From Pistricoccus aurantiacus (GTDB taxonomy: Bacteria > Pseudomonadota > Gammaproteobacteria > Pseudomonadales > Halomonadaceae): a DNA stretch of 64,000 nt. Both the position numbers and the translations under genes were made by a program. Below, one piece after another: positions 1-9,308 of the stretch. Within the stretch, counting starts at the first letter, position 1. Each line of letters begins with the position of its first letter. The stretch is from NCBI RefSeq assembly GCF_042682565.1, contig NZ_JBHUIC010000030.1. One strand, 5' to 3'. The notes beneath the pieces were generated by a model. It worked only from the letters and a program-made list of their open reading frames with translations. It was not told the origin of the DNA and did no database searches.

Positions 1-975
1 AAGGCGGCCCATGAGAAGGGCGTGATTGTCGCCTTCGAGGCGGCGGTGGCCGGTGGCATTCCCGTCATAAAGTCCCTGCGGGAAGGGCTCGGCGCCAATC
101 GTATCGAGTGGCTCGCCGGCATCATCAACGGCACCGGCAACTACATTCTCACTCACATGCGTGACGAAGGACGGGCCTTCGACGACGTACTGGCTGAAGC
201 TCAGGCCCTGGGCTACGCGGAAGCGGACCCGACCTTCGACGTGGAAGGCATCGACGCCGCTCATAAGCTGACCATACTGGCTTCCATCGCCTACGGGGTG
301 CCGCTGCAGTTCGAGAAAGCCTATACCGAAGGCATTTCCCGAATCACCGCGGAAGACGTGGAGCAGGCGGACAACCTGGGTTATGTCATCAAGCATCTGG
401 GCATTTCCAAGCGCACCGACAGCGGCATCGAGCTGCGGGTGCATCCCACCCTGATTCCCAAGCAGCGCCTGCTGGCCAGCGTGCACGGGGTCAAGAACGC
501 CATCGCCATCATGGGCGACGCGGTGGGCCCCACCCTCTACTACGGCGCCGGCGCCGGGGCGGAACCCACCGCCTCCTCCGTGGTGGCGGATTTGCTCGAC
601 GTGGCCCGGGACAGCTCCACGGATCACCATTACCGGGTGCCTTATCTGGCCTTCAGCAGCATCGGCGAGGTGGAGGACAACCCGCCGATGCTGCCCATGG
701 AGGATATTGTCACCGCCTATTACCTGCGTCTGCTGGCGGTGGACCGTCCCGGGGTGCTGGCCCGGGTCGCGACCATTCTCGCCGAGCAGGGCATCTCCAT
801 CGAAGCGATCATCCAGAAGGAAGCCACGGAAGGCGAACTGGTGCCGATCATCCTGCTGACCCATCGCACCAAGGAACGCAACATGAACGAGGCGATTCGT
901 CAGCTCGAGTCCCTGGCGGATATCGCCGGTTCGGTGATGCGGATTCGGGTCGAATCCTTGGATGAGCAGGACTAG
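1..975 (+). CDS. hom: Homoserine dehydrogenase, C-terminal part (5' end outside window)
   Basis: NADPH-dependent reduction of aspartate semialdehyde to homoserine, a branch point for threonine and methionine in the cytoplasm. The frame is open from base 1 (KAAHEKGV...), so the apparent GTG start at 22 is only an internal valine. The visible 324 residues hold the substrate-binding/catalytic domain (IINGTGNYILTHM near residue 40) and a C-terminal ACT domain (LLAVDRPGVLARVATIL, about residues 243-260), which in this family binds threonine for feedback inhibition. The N-terminal nucleotide-binding fold is missing because of the window edge. thrC starts 3 bases after its stop, so the two form an operon. 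Confidence 0.96.
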   Translation, partial: KAAHEKGVIVAFEAAVAGGIPVIKSLREGLGANRIEWLAGIINGTGNYILTHMRDEGRAFDDVLAEAQALGYAEADPTFDVEGIDAAHKLTILASIAYGVPLQFEKAYTEGISRITAEDVEQADNLGYVIKHLGISKRTDSGIELRVHPTLIPKQRLLASVHGVKNAIAIMGDAVGPTLYYGAGAGAEPTASSVVADLLDVARDSSTDHHYRVPYLAFSSIGEVEDNPPMLPMEDIVTAYYLRLLAVDRPGVLARVATILAEQGISIEAIIQKEATEGELVPIILLTHRTKERNMNEAIRQLESLADIAGSVMRIRVESLDEQD

Positions 976-978
976 ATC

Positions 979-2370
979 ATGCGCTATATCAGTACTCGCG
1001 GGCAGGCGCCCGCGCTGAATTTCGAGGAAGTGGTGCTGACCGGCATGGCCAGCGATGGCGGCCTCTACGTGCCGGAAAACGTACCGCGGCTTTCCCGAGA
1101 AGAGCTCACCGCCATGGCCGGGCTCTCCTATGCGGAGATCGCCTTTCGGGTGATGAAGCCCTTCGTGGGAGGCGAGATCGACGACGATACGTTTCGTCAA
1201 ATCGTGGAAGAGGCCTATGCCACCTTCAGCCACGACGCGGTGGTACCCCTCAATCAGCTGGATGCCAATCACTTCCTGCTCGAGCTGTTCCACGGCCCGA
1301 CCCTTGCCTTCAAGGACGTGGCCCTGCAGCTTTTAGGCCGTATTCTCGATCACTTCCTGAAGCGCAGCGGCGAGCGAGCGGTCATCATGGGCGCCACCTC
1401 CGGGGATACCGGCTCCGCCGCCATCGAAGGCTGTCGCCACTGCGACAACCTGGATATCTTCATCCTGCATCCGCACAACCGGGTCTCCGAGGTGCAGCGT
1501 CGCCAGATGACCTCGGTGCTGGCTGACAACGTCTTCAATATCGCCATCGAAGGCAACTTCGACGACGCCCAGGCGATGGTCAAGGCGAGTTTCGCGGATC
1601 AAGGCTTCCTGCAGGGCACCCGGCTGATCGCGGTGAATTCCATCAACTGGGCGCGCATCATGGCCCAGATCGTCTACTACGTGGCCGCCGGGATCGCCCT
1701 GGGCGCGCCGCATCGCCAGGTCAGCTTCTGCGTGCCCTCCGCCAACTTCGGCAACGTCTTCGCCGGCTACATGGCGTACAAGATGGGGCTGCCGGTCAAG
1801 CAGTTCATCATCGCCACCAACGCCAACGATATTCTGCATCGCACGCTTTCCGACAACGACTTCTCCAAGCGCGACCTGGAAGCGACGCTGGCGCCCTCCA
1901 TGGATATCGTGGTGTCCTCGAACTTCGAGCGGCTGTTGTTCGACGCCTACGATCAGGATGGGGAGGCGGTGCGAGAACTGCTCGAGCGTTTCCAGCAGGA
2001 GCCCACGGTGCTCGCCGAAGCGCCGCTGGCCCGGCTGCGTGAGCTGTTCGCCAGCTACAGTGTCGATGACGCGGCGATTCTCGAGGTGATTCGCGAGGCC
2101 CATCATCGCACCAAGGAACTGCTCGATCCGCATACCGCCACCGGCTATCGCGCTGCGGAGCGTGCCCGGGCGGACGCGGCCACGCCGATGATAACCCTCG
2201 CTACCGCCCACCCCGCGAAGTTCGCCGAAGCGGTGGTCAAGGCGGGTTTCCCCGGGGTGCCCCTACCGCCGCATATGGACGACCTTCTGGAGCGGGAAGA
2301 GCGCTACAGGGTGCTGCCGGCGGAGCTCGAGGCGGTACAGCAGTTCGTCGCCGAACACCGGCGCGGTTGA
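979..2370 (+). CDS. thrC: Threonine synthase
   Basis: PLP-dependent conversion of O-phosphohomoserine to threonine and phosphate, last step of threonine synthesis. The 463 residues match the family's usual length. The PLP lysine is K112 in HGPTLAFKDVALQ, and the phosphate-cradling loop GATSGDTGSAAIEG lies at about 138-151. The N-terminal MRYISTRGQAP is typical of the long proteobacterial ThrC type. It follows hom by 3 bases and precedes recJ by 7 bases, so all three are probably cotranscribed. A large antisense frame inside this gene is a shadow. Confidence 0.97.
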   Translation: MRYISTRGQAPALNFEEVVLTGMASDGGLYVPENVPRLSREELTAMAGLSYAEIAFRVMKPFVGGEIDDDTFRQIVEEAYATFSHDAVVPLNQLDANHFLLELFHGPTLAFKDVALQLLGRILDHFLKRSGERAVIMGATSGDTGSAAIEGCRHCDNLDIFILHPHNRVSEVQRRQMTSVLADNVFNIAIEGNFDDAQAMVKASFADQGFLQGTRLIAVNSINWARIMAQIVYYVAAGIALGAPHRQVSFCVPSANFGNVFAGYMAYKMGLPVKQFIIATNANDILHRTLSDNDFSKRDLEATLAPSMDIVVSSNFERLLFDAYDQDGEAVRELLERFQQEPTVLAEAPLARLRELFASYSVDDAAILEVIREAHHRTKELLDPHTATGYRAAERARADAATPMITLATAHPAKFAEAVVKAGFPGVPLPPHMDDLLEREERYRVLPAELEAVQQFVAEHRRG

Positions 2371-2377
2371 AGGCAGC

Positions 2378-4153
2378 GTGGCAATGACCTGCGCACCGCG
2401 TCTGGTGCCGCGTCCGCGTGACGAGGCCCTGTACGCTCGCGCCCAGCAAGAAGGCTTGAGCGAGCTGCAGGCGCGGATACTCGCCGGGCGACTCAATGGC
2501 TTCCAGGGCGAACTGGTGTCTCTGATCACGCCGAGCCTGCGCTATCTGGCTCATCCGGAAAAATTGGCGGACGGTCGCCGGGCCGCGGAACGCATCGCCC
2601 AGGCGGTGGTGGAAGGCGAGCATATCGGCATCCTCACGGACTACGACGTGGATGGCATCACCTCCCACGTGGTGATTCTGCGCACCCTGAGCGAGCTGTT
2701 CGGCGTTCCGATGGAAAGGCTGCATAGTCTGATCGGCCATCGCATCAACGACGGCTACGGCATCAGTCTGCCGCTGGTGGAGCGCGCGCTGTCTCTTGCG
2801 CCGCGCCCCAGCCTGGTGATCACCGCGGACTGCGGCTCCTCGGACGAGCCGCGTATCGCCCGGCTCAAGGCGGAAGGCATCGACGTGGTGGTGACGGACC
2901 ATCACGCCCTGCCCATCGAAGGCCCGCCGGCCTCTGCCTATGCCACGGTCAACCCGACCCGCAGGGACTGCGCCTATCCGGACGCGACCATCGCCGGCTG
3001 CATGGTGGCCTGGCTGGTGATGTCGCTTTCCCGAAGCGTGCTGATCGAGTGGGGGGCGCTCTCCGCCTCGACACCGAAGCTCTCCCCCTGGCTTTCCTAC
3101 GTGGCGCTAGGCACCGTGGCGGACTGCGTATCCCTGGGGGGCAGCGCCGCCAATCGTGCCGTGGTCAGCCATGGACTGACGCTGATCAACCGCATGGACG
3201 CCGCCTGCTGGCGGGTAATGGCGGAACTGCTGGGCAAGGACAGCGTGCCCTTCGGCGCCGAGACCCTGGCCTTCCAGATGGGGCCGCGCATCAATGCACG
3301 TTCGAGACTCGACGACCCCTATGCGGCGCTGCATTTCATGCTGGCGGCGGATGACGCCAGTGCAAGACGGCATCTGGAAGTGCTGGATCAGGACAATCAA
3401 TCCCGCAAGGCCATCGAGCTGGACATGACCGAGCAGGCAAAAATCCTGGCGGCGGATCAGCTGGCGGAAAACGTTCCGGCACTGGTCGTTCTGCTGGAGG
3501 ATGGCCACGCCGGGGTGCAGGGCATCGTCGCCTCCCGGCTGGTGCAGGCCTTCGGTCGCCCGACCTTCGTGCTGACCCCGGCAGCCCAGCCCGGCATGCT
3601 CACCGGCTCCGGGCGTTCCATCGAAGGATTGCATCTGCGGGACGCCTTGCAGCGCGCCCATGATCTCGCGCCCGAGGCGCTGCCGCGTTTCGGCGGCCAT
3701 CGTGCCGCGGCGGGTATCGGCGTTCCTCGGGAGCGCTTCGAGGAGTTTCGACGGGCATTGCTCGAGGCGGTGGGAGAGCAGCTCGGGGAGCGGGAGCTCT
3801 ATCCCTGCCTGTTCACCGACGGGCACCTGACGCCGCAGCAACTGACCCTTGCCACCCTGGAAGAACTCGCGGCGCTGGAACCTTTCGGTCGTGAATTCGA
3901 TCCGCCGCTGTTCGAAGGGGAATTCCTGGTGGAGAACCTGCGTGTGGTAGGCGGCGACGGCACCCATCTGATGCTGGAGCTGGCGGCGGGAGCCAATATC
4001 CTCCGCGCCATCTGGTTTCGCGCTCTGGCGCCGGGGGAAGCGCCAAGCTTCGGCCTGGGCGCAAGGCTTCACTGCGCCTTCAAGCTCAACCGCAATCGTT
4101 GGCGAGGCCGGGAGTCCTTGCAGCTGATGATCGAGCACGTTCAGGCACTTTAG
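2378..4153 (+). CDS. recJ: Single-stranded-DNA-specific exonuclease RecJ
   Basis: 5'-to-3' exonuclease on single-stranded DNA used in RecF-pathway recombination and mismatch repair, in the cytoplasm. DHH-superfamily metal motifs are clear: DYDVDG at residues 88-93 and TDHH with D174-H175-H176, followed by the DHHA1 motif FGGHRAAAGIGV and a C-terminal OB-like domain. The 591 residues fit RecJ (E. coli about 577). The start is GTG at 2378 or ATG at 2384, and no strong ribosome site decides between them. It is 7 bases downstream of thrC, an arrangement common in gammaproteobacteria where hom-thrC-recJ cluster. It ends tail-to-tail with the VOC gene. Confidence 0.96.
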   Translation: MAMTCAPRLVPRPRDEALYARAQQEGLSELQARILAGRLNGFQGELVSLITPSLRYLAHPEKLADGRRAAERIAQAVVEGEHIGILTDYDVDGITSHVVILRTLSELFGVPMERLHSLIGHRINDGYGISLPLVERALSLAPRPSLVITADCGSSDEPRIARLKAEGIDVVVTDHHALPIEGPPASAYATVNPTRRDCAYPDATIAGCMVAWLVMSLSRSVLIEWGALSASTPKLSPWLSYVALGTVADCVSLGGSAANRAVVSHGLTLINRMDAACWRVMAELLGKDSVPFGAETLAFQMGPRINARSRLDDPYAALHFMLAADDASARRHLEVLDQDNQSRKAIELDMTEQAKILAADQLAENVPALVVLLEDGHAGVQGIVASRLVQAFGRPTFVLTPAAQPGMLTGSGRSIEGLHLRDALQRAHDLAPEALPRFGGHRAAAGIGVPRERFEEFRRALLEAVGEQLGERELYPCLFTDGHLTPQQLTLATLEELAALEPFGREFDPPLFEGEFLVENLRVVGGDGTHLMLELAAGANILRAIWFRALAPGEAPSFGLGARLHCAFKLNRNRWRGRESLQLMIEHVQAL

Positions 4154-4168
4154 TTCTATACCAGCCGC

Positions 4169-4588
4169 TCAATAATTCGGCCATAGGCCCGGGGTGGCCA
4201 GTTCCAGCAGATGCCCGTCCGGATCGCGAAAATACAGGCTCTCGCCGCCCTTGGGCCAGTGGGTGCGGCCTTCGATCTCGACATTGTGCTCGGCAAGGCG
4301 TCTTTCCCAAGGCTCCAGTTCCTCCGCTTCGATCGCAAAGGCCATATGCACCCGGCCGCTGCCGTCGTGGGGCGGAATGGTGCCCATGTCCCCGGGCAGC
4401 ACCACGGTTTCTTCCGTCGCACCTTCGAGGAAAAGCAGCAGCACGCTAGTGCCGCCGGCGTTGTAGGCGGTAAAGCGGTGATCCGCGGTGAAGGCCTCGA
4501 GGTCCATCACTTCCTCAAAGAAGCGCCGGGCGCGATCCATGTTCGTGGTATACAGCGAACTTTCCAGTAATCCATTCAGGCTCGGCAT
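4169..4588 (-). CDS. VOC (glyoxalase/bleomycin-resistance fold) family protein
   Basis: A 139-residue single-module vicinal-oxygen-chelate protein. The start is set by GGAGGA about 8 bases before the ATG at 4588, and a longer frame to 4609 lacks this support. Visible features are the N-terminal beta-alpha unit ending ARRFFEEVMDLEA, a central HMAFAIE (His metal ligand), FRDPDGHLLELATP with the C-terminal Glu ligand, and SLY where many members have a His ligand, so the metal site may be altered. Substrate is unknown: members include glyoxalases, dioxygenases and antibiotic-binding proteins. Its 3' end faces recJ, and it lies downstream of the EmrAB pair on the same strand with about 44 bases between. 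Confidence 0.82.
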   Translation of the reverse strand: MPSLNGLLESSLYTTNMDRARRFFEEVMDLEAFTADHRFTAYNAGGTSVLLLFLEGATEETVVLPGDMGTIPPHDGSGRVHMAFAIEAEELEPWERRLAEHNVEIEGRTHWPKGGESLYFRDPDGHLLELATPGLWPNY

Positions 4589-4632
4589 TGCCACTTCCTC
4601 CGATTGCAAGCGTGTCTTGCCAGCCTAGCAGG

Positions 4633-6189
4633 TCAACGCGCCTGAGCGGTGGCGGCGGCGCTTTCCTCCTGAGTGGACTTTGCCAGCCAGACCACCAGCA
4701 TCAGGGCGGCGAATATCCAGCCCGATACATAGAAGACATCGTTCGTGCTCATGATCAATGCCTGATGGCTGACTTCGTTGGCCAGCAGTCGCTGCGACTG
4801 CTCGAGGCTCAGGCCCTGATTTTGCAACTGTTGCAGCCACTGATGCGTGGCCGGATCGAAGGGGGTGAGATGGCTGTTGAGCCGGTGGTCGTGAAAGCTG
4901 GTGCGGTTGTCCCACAGAGTGGTGGCGAAGGAGGTGCCGAAGCCCAAAAAGAGCTGACGCAGGAAGTTGAGCAGCGCCGAAGCGCCGGCCAGTTCCGAGG
5001 TGGGTAGCCGAGAGAAGGCGATGGCCATCAGGGGAATGAAGAAGAACGCCGTACCGATGCCCCAGGGCAGCCGGGGCAGAAAGATCTGTTCGAAGGTGAT
5101 GAAGGGATTGGCGTGGCTGTTGTAGAAGGACACCGAGGCAAAGACGAAGAAGCCGAAGGTTACCAGATAGCGGGCGTCCACCTTGTCGCTCAACCGTCCC
5201 GCGAGAGGAGAGGCGACTACGCCTAGAATGCCCATGGAGGCGGTCGCCATTCCCGCCCAGGTCGCCGTATAGCCCATGCCGGTCTGCAGCCACAGGGGCA
5301 GGATGACGATGGCGCCGAAGAACACCATATAGCCCAGGCATAGCAGGATGGTGCCCACAGCGAAATTGCGATCCCGAAATAGATGAATGTCGATGATGGG
5401 GCGCTCCGCGGTCCATTCCCAGATGACGAGAACGCATAGAAAGATCGCCGCAACGACGCCGAGGGTGATGATGTAATCGGACTGGAACCAGGCCTTGTCC
5501 GCACCCTGATCGAGCATTACCTGCAGGCTGCCCACGCCGATGATCAGCAGCACCAGCCCCACCAGATCCACTCCCTCACGGCGGACCGGCGTTTCCCGGT
5601 CCTTGAGCAGCAGCCAGCAGGCGGGAGCGACGACCAATCCCACCGGCACGTTGATATAGAAGATCCAGGACCAGTTGATATGGTCGGTGATCCAGCCGCC
5701 GAGAATCGGCCCGGCGATGGGACCCACCACCGCGGTCATGCCGTAGATGCCGTTGGCCAGGCCGCGCTTCTCCCGGGGGTAGCAGGCCAGCAGCAGGCTC
5801 TGGGAAATGGGAATCATCGGTCCGGCGGCGGCGCCCTGCAGGCCGCGAAAGGTCAGCAGCAGCTCGAAATTCGAAGCAAAGCCGCACAGCCAGGAAAACA
5901 GCGTGAACAAGAGCGTGCAGAAGACGAACAGCCGCACCTGACCGAAACGCCGGGACAGCCAGCCGGAAATCGGCACCGTGACCGCGTTGCACACCGCGAA
6001 CACGGTGATGATCCAGGTGCCCTGACTGGCGCTGACCGCCAGGTCGCCGGCGATGGTGGGAATCGAGACGTTGGCGATGGAAACGTCCAGAACGTTCATG
6101 AACACCGCCAGGGCCAGCACGATGGTGGCCCCGATCAGTCGGGCGCCGCTCAGCGGTGGCAGGGTGTCGAGGCTCGCCTCATTGGCCAT
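4633..6189 (-). CDS. emrB: DHA2-family MFS drug exporter, EmrB/QacA type
   Basis: Inner-membrane proton antiporter of the 14-TM DHA2 family. The 518 residues show TM1 from about residue 18 (ATIVLALAVFMNVLDVSIANV, with the family's D1-type motif) and motif C GPIAGPILGGWI in TM5 (about residues 150-161). The C-terminal half contains further hydrophobic helices. It overlaps the upstream membrane-fusion gene by 11 bases, so the pair is translated together and should work with a TolC-like outer-membrane channel not encoded here. Substrates cannot be told from sequence; EmrB relatives export uncouplers and hydrophobic drugs. No TetR/MarR regulator gene is adjacent. Confidence 0.92.
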   Translation of the reverse strand: MANEASLDTLPPLSGARLIGATIVLALAVFMNVLDVSIANVSIPTIAGDLAVSASQGTWIITVFAVCNAVTVPISGWLSRRFGQVRLFVFCTLLFTLFSWLCGFASNFELLLTFRGLQGAAAGPMIPISQSLLLACYPREKRGLANGIYGMTAVVGPIAGPILGGWITDHINWSWIFYINVPVGLVVAPACWLLLKDRETPVRREGVDLVGLVLLIIGVGSLQVMLDQGADKAWFQSDYIITLGVVAAIFLCVLVIWEWTAERPIIDIHLFRDRNFAVGTILLCLGYMVFFGAIVILPLWLQTGMGYTATWAGMATASMGILGVVASPLAGRLSDKVDARYLVTFGFFVFASVSFYNSHANPFITFEQIFLPRLPWGIGTAFFFIPLMAIAFSRLPTSELAGASALLNFLRQLFLGFGTSFATTLWDNRTSFHDHRLNSHLTPFDPATHQWLQQLQNQGLSLEQSQRLLANEVSHQALIMSTNDVFYVSGWIFAALMLVVWLAKSTQEESAAATAQAR

Positions 6190-7420
6190 GGAAGGTGTCT
6201 GCGCTGGTCAAGCCAGGGGACAGATTCTCGGTGACGATGCTTTCGATCATGGCGTTCACCGGCGCCGGATCGATACGGTAGACCGGGGTGGCGTAGCGAC
6301 TCGCGGAATCGACCTTGTTCACCAGACCCGGACCTTCCAGATCGTGCACGTCGACGCTGGCGGTCAGCGATAGCCCGATGCGAAGAGGATGCTTTTCCAG
6401 CTGTTTCGGATCGAGGGTAACCCGCACCGGCAAGCGCTGTACTACCTTGATCCAGTTGCCGGTGGCGTTCTGCGGCGGCAACAGTTCGAAGGCGCTGCCG
6501 GTCCCGGCGGAAAGCCCTTGGACCTTGCCGTGGTATTCCACCTCGTCCCCGTAGAAGTCCGCGTGAATGCTTACCGGCTGGCCGATACGCACCCGGGTCA
6601 GTTCGGTTTCCTTGAAGTTGGCCTCTACCCACACCTGCTCCAGAGGCACGATGGAAAGCATCGGGCTACCCGGCGACACCTGCTGACCGATCTGCACCGA
6701 GCGCTTGGCGATATGACCGCCGATCGGCGCGACGATTTCGGTACGCTGCAGATCCAGCCAGGCGCGGCGCAATTGTTGTTTGGCGGCGATCACCTGGGGA
6801 TGGTGAGCGGGGTCAGTGCCCTGGGTCTGAGCCTGCAATGCCTCGAGTTGATGTCGAGCCGCCTGCAAGCCGGCCTGAGTGTTGCGCCGCTCGGTCTGGG
6901 CCTGCTGATAGTATTCCTGGGACACGGAGCGCTTGGCATACAGAGTGCGGGCCCGCTCGAAATCCCGCTCCGCCTGGGCGGAAGTGGCCTCGCGCTGATC
7001 GATGACCGCTTTCTGCTGTTCCAGCTGCACGTAGCGTTCCTGCACCTGGCGCAGGGTCTGTGCCAGATTCGCCTTGGCTCGCTCCAGCGCCAGCTGAGCA
7101 TCGCTGTCGTCCAGGATGACCAGGGTCTGGCCCTGGGAGACGTAATCCGTGTCGTCCACGTAGATGCCGGTTACCATGCCCTGCACCCGCGGCATCAGCG
7201 ATATGCGATTGCCGTGCACGTAGGCGTCGTCCGTGGTGACGTAGAAACGAGCGATGAAAAACCAGTAGGCGCCGTAGGCGATACCCGCCAGCAGAACTAT
7301 TGCCACCAGTCCCAGCAGCCAGCGACGGCGGGCTATCTTGCGTGGTGTCGGCGCAGGGGTGTTGGTCTGAGAACCCTTCGAATGCTCAGTCACCGAGTTT
7401 TCTTGTTGGTTGGATTGCAT
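6179..7420 (-). CDS. emrA: Membrane-fusion protein, EmrA/HlyD family
   Basis: Periplasmic adaptor linking the EmrB-type pump to an outer-membrane factor. Of 413 residues, about 1-27 are a cytoplasmic tail and 28-55 are one transmembrane anchor. The HlyD biotinyl-lipoyl half-motif TTDDAYVHGNRISLMPRVQG follows, then a long alpha-hairpin (about 105-220, rich in Gln/Ala/Arg) and the returning lipoyl half GGHIAKRSVQIGQQVSPG with a beta-barrel. It overlaps emrB by 11 bases. First gene of the operon; its promoter must lie in 7421-7698. Confidence 0.92.
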   Translation of the reverse strand: MQSNQQENSVTEHSKGSQTNTPAPTPRKIARRRWLLGLVAIVLLAGIAYGAYWFFIARFYVTTDDAYVHGNRISLMPRVQGMVTGIYVDDTDYVSQGQTLVILDDSDAQLALERAKANLAQTLRQVQERYVQLEQQKAVIDQREATSAQAERDFERARTLYAKRSVSQEYYQQAQTERRNTQAGLQAARHQLEALQAQTQGTDPAHHPQVIAAKQQLRRAWLDLQRTEIVAPIGGHIAKRSVQIGQQVSPGSPMLSIVPLEQVWVEANFKETELTRVRIGQPVSIHADFYGDEVEYHGKVQGLSAGTGSAFELLPPQNATGNWIKVVQRLPVRVTLDPKQLEKHPLRIGLSLTASVDVHDLEGPGLVNKVDSASRYATPVYRIDPAPVNAMIESIVTENLSPGLTSADTFHGQ

Positions 7421-7698
7421 GGGCGGGTAGTGAGGTTCGGGCAGGCTAGATGCGGCCGGCCAAGGGTGGCCGGATATTGTTTCTTAGCAATCTAACAGGC
7501 CCGTTGGAAAAACGTCAAGCATGGCGCTGGCCCAAGATACAGCGGCGTGTTTCCATGACAGCGTCAATGTGGCGTGGCCGCCAATCAAGGGAGCCAGGAC
7601 GGTTTTTTTGGGATGGCTTGTCAGGATGGATCGCTGCGCCCATGCTGGCTATCTGACGGATTCACCAAAAAGAAAACAACCTGTGGAGGGAAGCTGTC
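7421..7698. promoter_or_regulatory. Divergent spacer between emrA and putP
   Basis: This 278-base spacer must hold the leftward emrAB promoter and the rightward putP promoter. Visible structure is small: a hairpin CCGGCC-6-GGCCGG at 7456-7473 in the emrA leader, and ATTG-8-CAAT at 7476-7491. putP has a GGAGGG-type ribosome site at about 7684-7689. No confident -10/-35 pair can be named. Confidence 0.4.
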
Positions 7699-9165
7699 AT
7701 GGCAACTGGCGTCTGGATCAGTCTGATCCTCTATTTTCTGCTGATGCTGGCCATCGGTATCTATGCCTGGCGTAAATCGACCTCGAGTTCCGAGGAGTAC
7801 ATTCTTGCTGGGCGCAATCTACCTCCCGCGGTGGCCGCGCTGTCGGCCGGGGCCTCGGATATGAGCGGCTGGCTCTTGCTGGGGCTGCCCGGTGCGCTCT
7901 TTGCCGCGGGACTGGTCGAGGCATGGATCGGTATCGGCCTTTTCGTCGGCGCGCTGTTGAACTGGATCATCGTCGCGCCCCGGCTGCGCGAGCAGACCGA
8001 ACGGTACGACAATGCCCTGACCATTCCCGGTTTTCTGGCGAGCCGTTTTCCGACACAGGCGATGCTGCTGCGGGTGATCTCGGCCATCATTATCGTGGTG
8101 TTCTTCGCGGTTTATACCGCCTCGGGGCTGGTCGGCGGCGGCAAGCTGTTCTCCAGCGCCTTCGATGGCGGCTATCAGACCGGCGTCTGGCTGACCCTGG
8201 GCGTTGTGTTGGCTTATACGGTGGTAGGCGGGTTCCTGGCGGTCAGCCTGACGGATTTCGTTCAGGGCTGCATCATGATGCTGGCGCTGGTCATCATGCC
8301 TATCGTCGTGCTGTACGGATCCGGCGGCGGCGGATTCGACCAGGCGCGGGAAACGCTGGCGACGATCGACAGCAGTTTCTTCTCCTTGACCGAGGGGTTG
8401 ACCCTGGTCGGCTTCCTGTCGGCGGTCACCTGGGGGCTGGGTTACTTCGGCCAGCCGCATATCATCGTACGATTCATGGCGGTGCGCCGTGTCGAGGATG
8501 TGCCGGCCGCTCGCAATATCGGCATGGGCTGGATGGCGATCTCGCTGATCGGCGCGATCGGGGTGGGCATCCTGGGACGCGCCTATGCAATGCGCAACGG
8601 GCTGGACGTCGCGGATCCCGAAACGATCTTCATCGTCCTGGCGGATCTTTTGTTTCATCCGCTGGTCACGGGCTTCCTGTTTGCCGCGCTGCTCGCCGCG
8701 ATCATGAGCACGGTCTCCAGCCAGCTTCTGGTGTCATCCTCATCGCTGACCGAGGATTTCTACCGGCTGTTCATCAACCGTTACGCCAGTGAAAAGGCGA
8801 GAGTGACGGTTAGCCGAGTGGCGGTGCTGGCGGTGGGGCTGGTGGCGGCCTTCATCGCCCGGGATCCCAACTCCAGCGTGCTGGGACTGGTTTCCCACGC
8901 CTGGGCGGGATTCGGCGCGGCGTTCGGTCCGCTGATCATCCTGTCGTTGACTTGGTCCCGGATGACCGGGATCGGTGCCGTGGCGGGCCTGGTGGTAGGC
9001 GCCGCCACGGTGATGATCTGGACCTGGGCAGGGCTGAACGCCAGCTTCATGGGTGGCCCCGGGGTCTACGAGATCATTCCTGGCTTCATTCTTGCCACCC
9101 TGGCCATCGTCGTGGTCAGCCTGATGACCGAAGCGAAAGACGAATTTCGTGCGCTGACGAATTGA
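7699..9165 (+). CDS. putP: Sodium/proline symporter PutP (SSS family)
   Basis: Sodium-driven uptake of L-proline across the inner membrane, used for nutrition and as compatible-solute uptake in salt-loving bacteria. The 488 residues match the SSS family (E. coli PutP 502), with about 13 hydrophobic helices. Visible features are the N-terminal SSSEEYILAGRNLPPAVAAL typical of PutP, the TM2 stretch SAGASDMSGWLLLG, and VVGGFLAVSLTDFVQG in the core. GGAGGG precedes the ATG. There is no putA beside it, so proline use may be osmoprotective or putA may lie elsewhere. It ends facing the copper operon. Confidence 0.95.
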   Translation: MATGVWISLILYFLLMLAIGIYAWRKSTSSSEEYILAGRNLPPAVAALSAGASDMSGWLLLGLPGALFAAGLVEAWIGIGLFVGALLNWIIVAPRLREQTERYDNALTIPGFLASRFPTQAMLLRVISAIIIVVFFAVYTASGLVGGGKLFSSAFDGGYQTGVWLTLGVVLAYTVVGGFLAVSLTDFVQGCIMMLALVIMPIVVLYGSGGGGFDQARETLATIDSSFFSLTEGLTLVGFLSAVTWGLGYFGQPHIIVRFMAVRRVEDVPAARNIGMGWMAISLIGAIGVGILGRAYAMRNGLDVADPETIFIVLADLLFHPLVTGFLFAALLAAIMSTVSSQLLVSSSSLTEDFYRLFINRYASEKARVTVSRVAVLAVGLVAAFIARDPNSSVLGLVSHAWAGFGAAFGPLIILSLTWSRMTGIGAVAGLVVGAATVMIWTWAGLNASFMGGPGVYEIIPGFILATLAIVVVSLMTEAKDEFRALTN

Positions 9166-9173
9166 GTCAGCAC

Positions 9174-9201
9174 CTGCCGGGTTCGTCTGCGTTCCCGGCA
9201 G
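9174..9201. terminator. Inverted repeat after putP
   Basis: CTGCCGGG-12-CCCGGCAG, an 8-bp perfect stem starting 8 bases after the putP stop. No T-run follows on the plus strand, so a Rho-independent role is uncertain. It sits between two convergent operons. Confidence 0.35.
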
Positions 9202-9230
9202 CCCGCCCTCGGGGTTGCCGGCGTGCCCAC

Positions 9231-9308
9231 CTAGGCGGCCCCCCAAAACCACCAGGCAATCAGCGCGATCAGCGCCAGGCCACCGAGATTGATCAGCCAG
9301 CTTGTCAT
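9231..9308 (-). CDS. 25-residue single-helix membrane peptide, last gene of the copper operon
   Basis: The ATG at 9308 overlaps the P-type ATPase stop by 4 bases (ATGA), so it is translationally coupled. The peptide begins MTSWLINLGG, continues as one hydrophobic helix rich in Leu/Ile/Ala, contains WWFW near its end and stops after GAA. It has no cysteine or histidine and so cannot bind copper by itself. From family knowledge, a similar helix ending in WWFW begins small membrane-anchored cupredoxins found next to copA in some gammaproteobacteria. This may be a stand-alone or truncated anchor of that type, which is inference. It is far below usual ORF cut-offs, but the overlap and codon usage support it. 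Confidence 0.6.
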   Translation of the reverse strand: MTSWLINLGGLALIALIAWWFWGAA

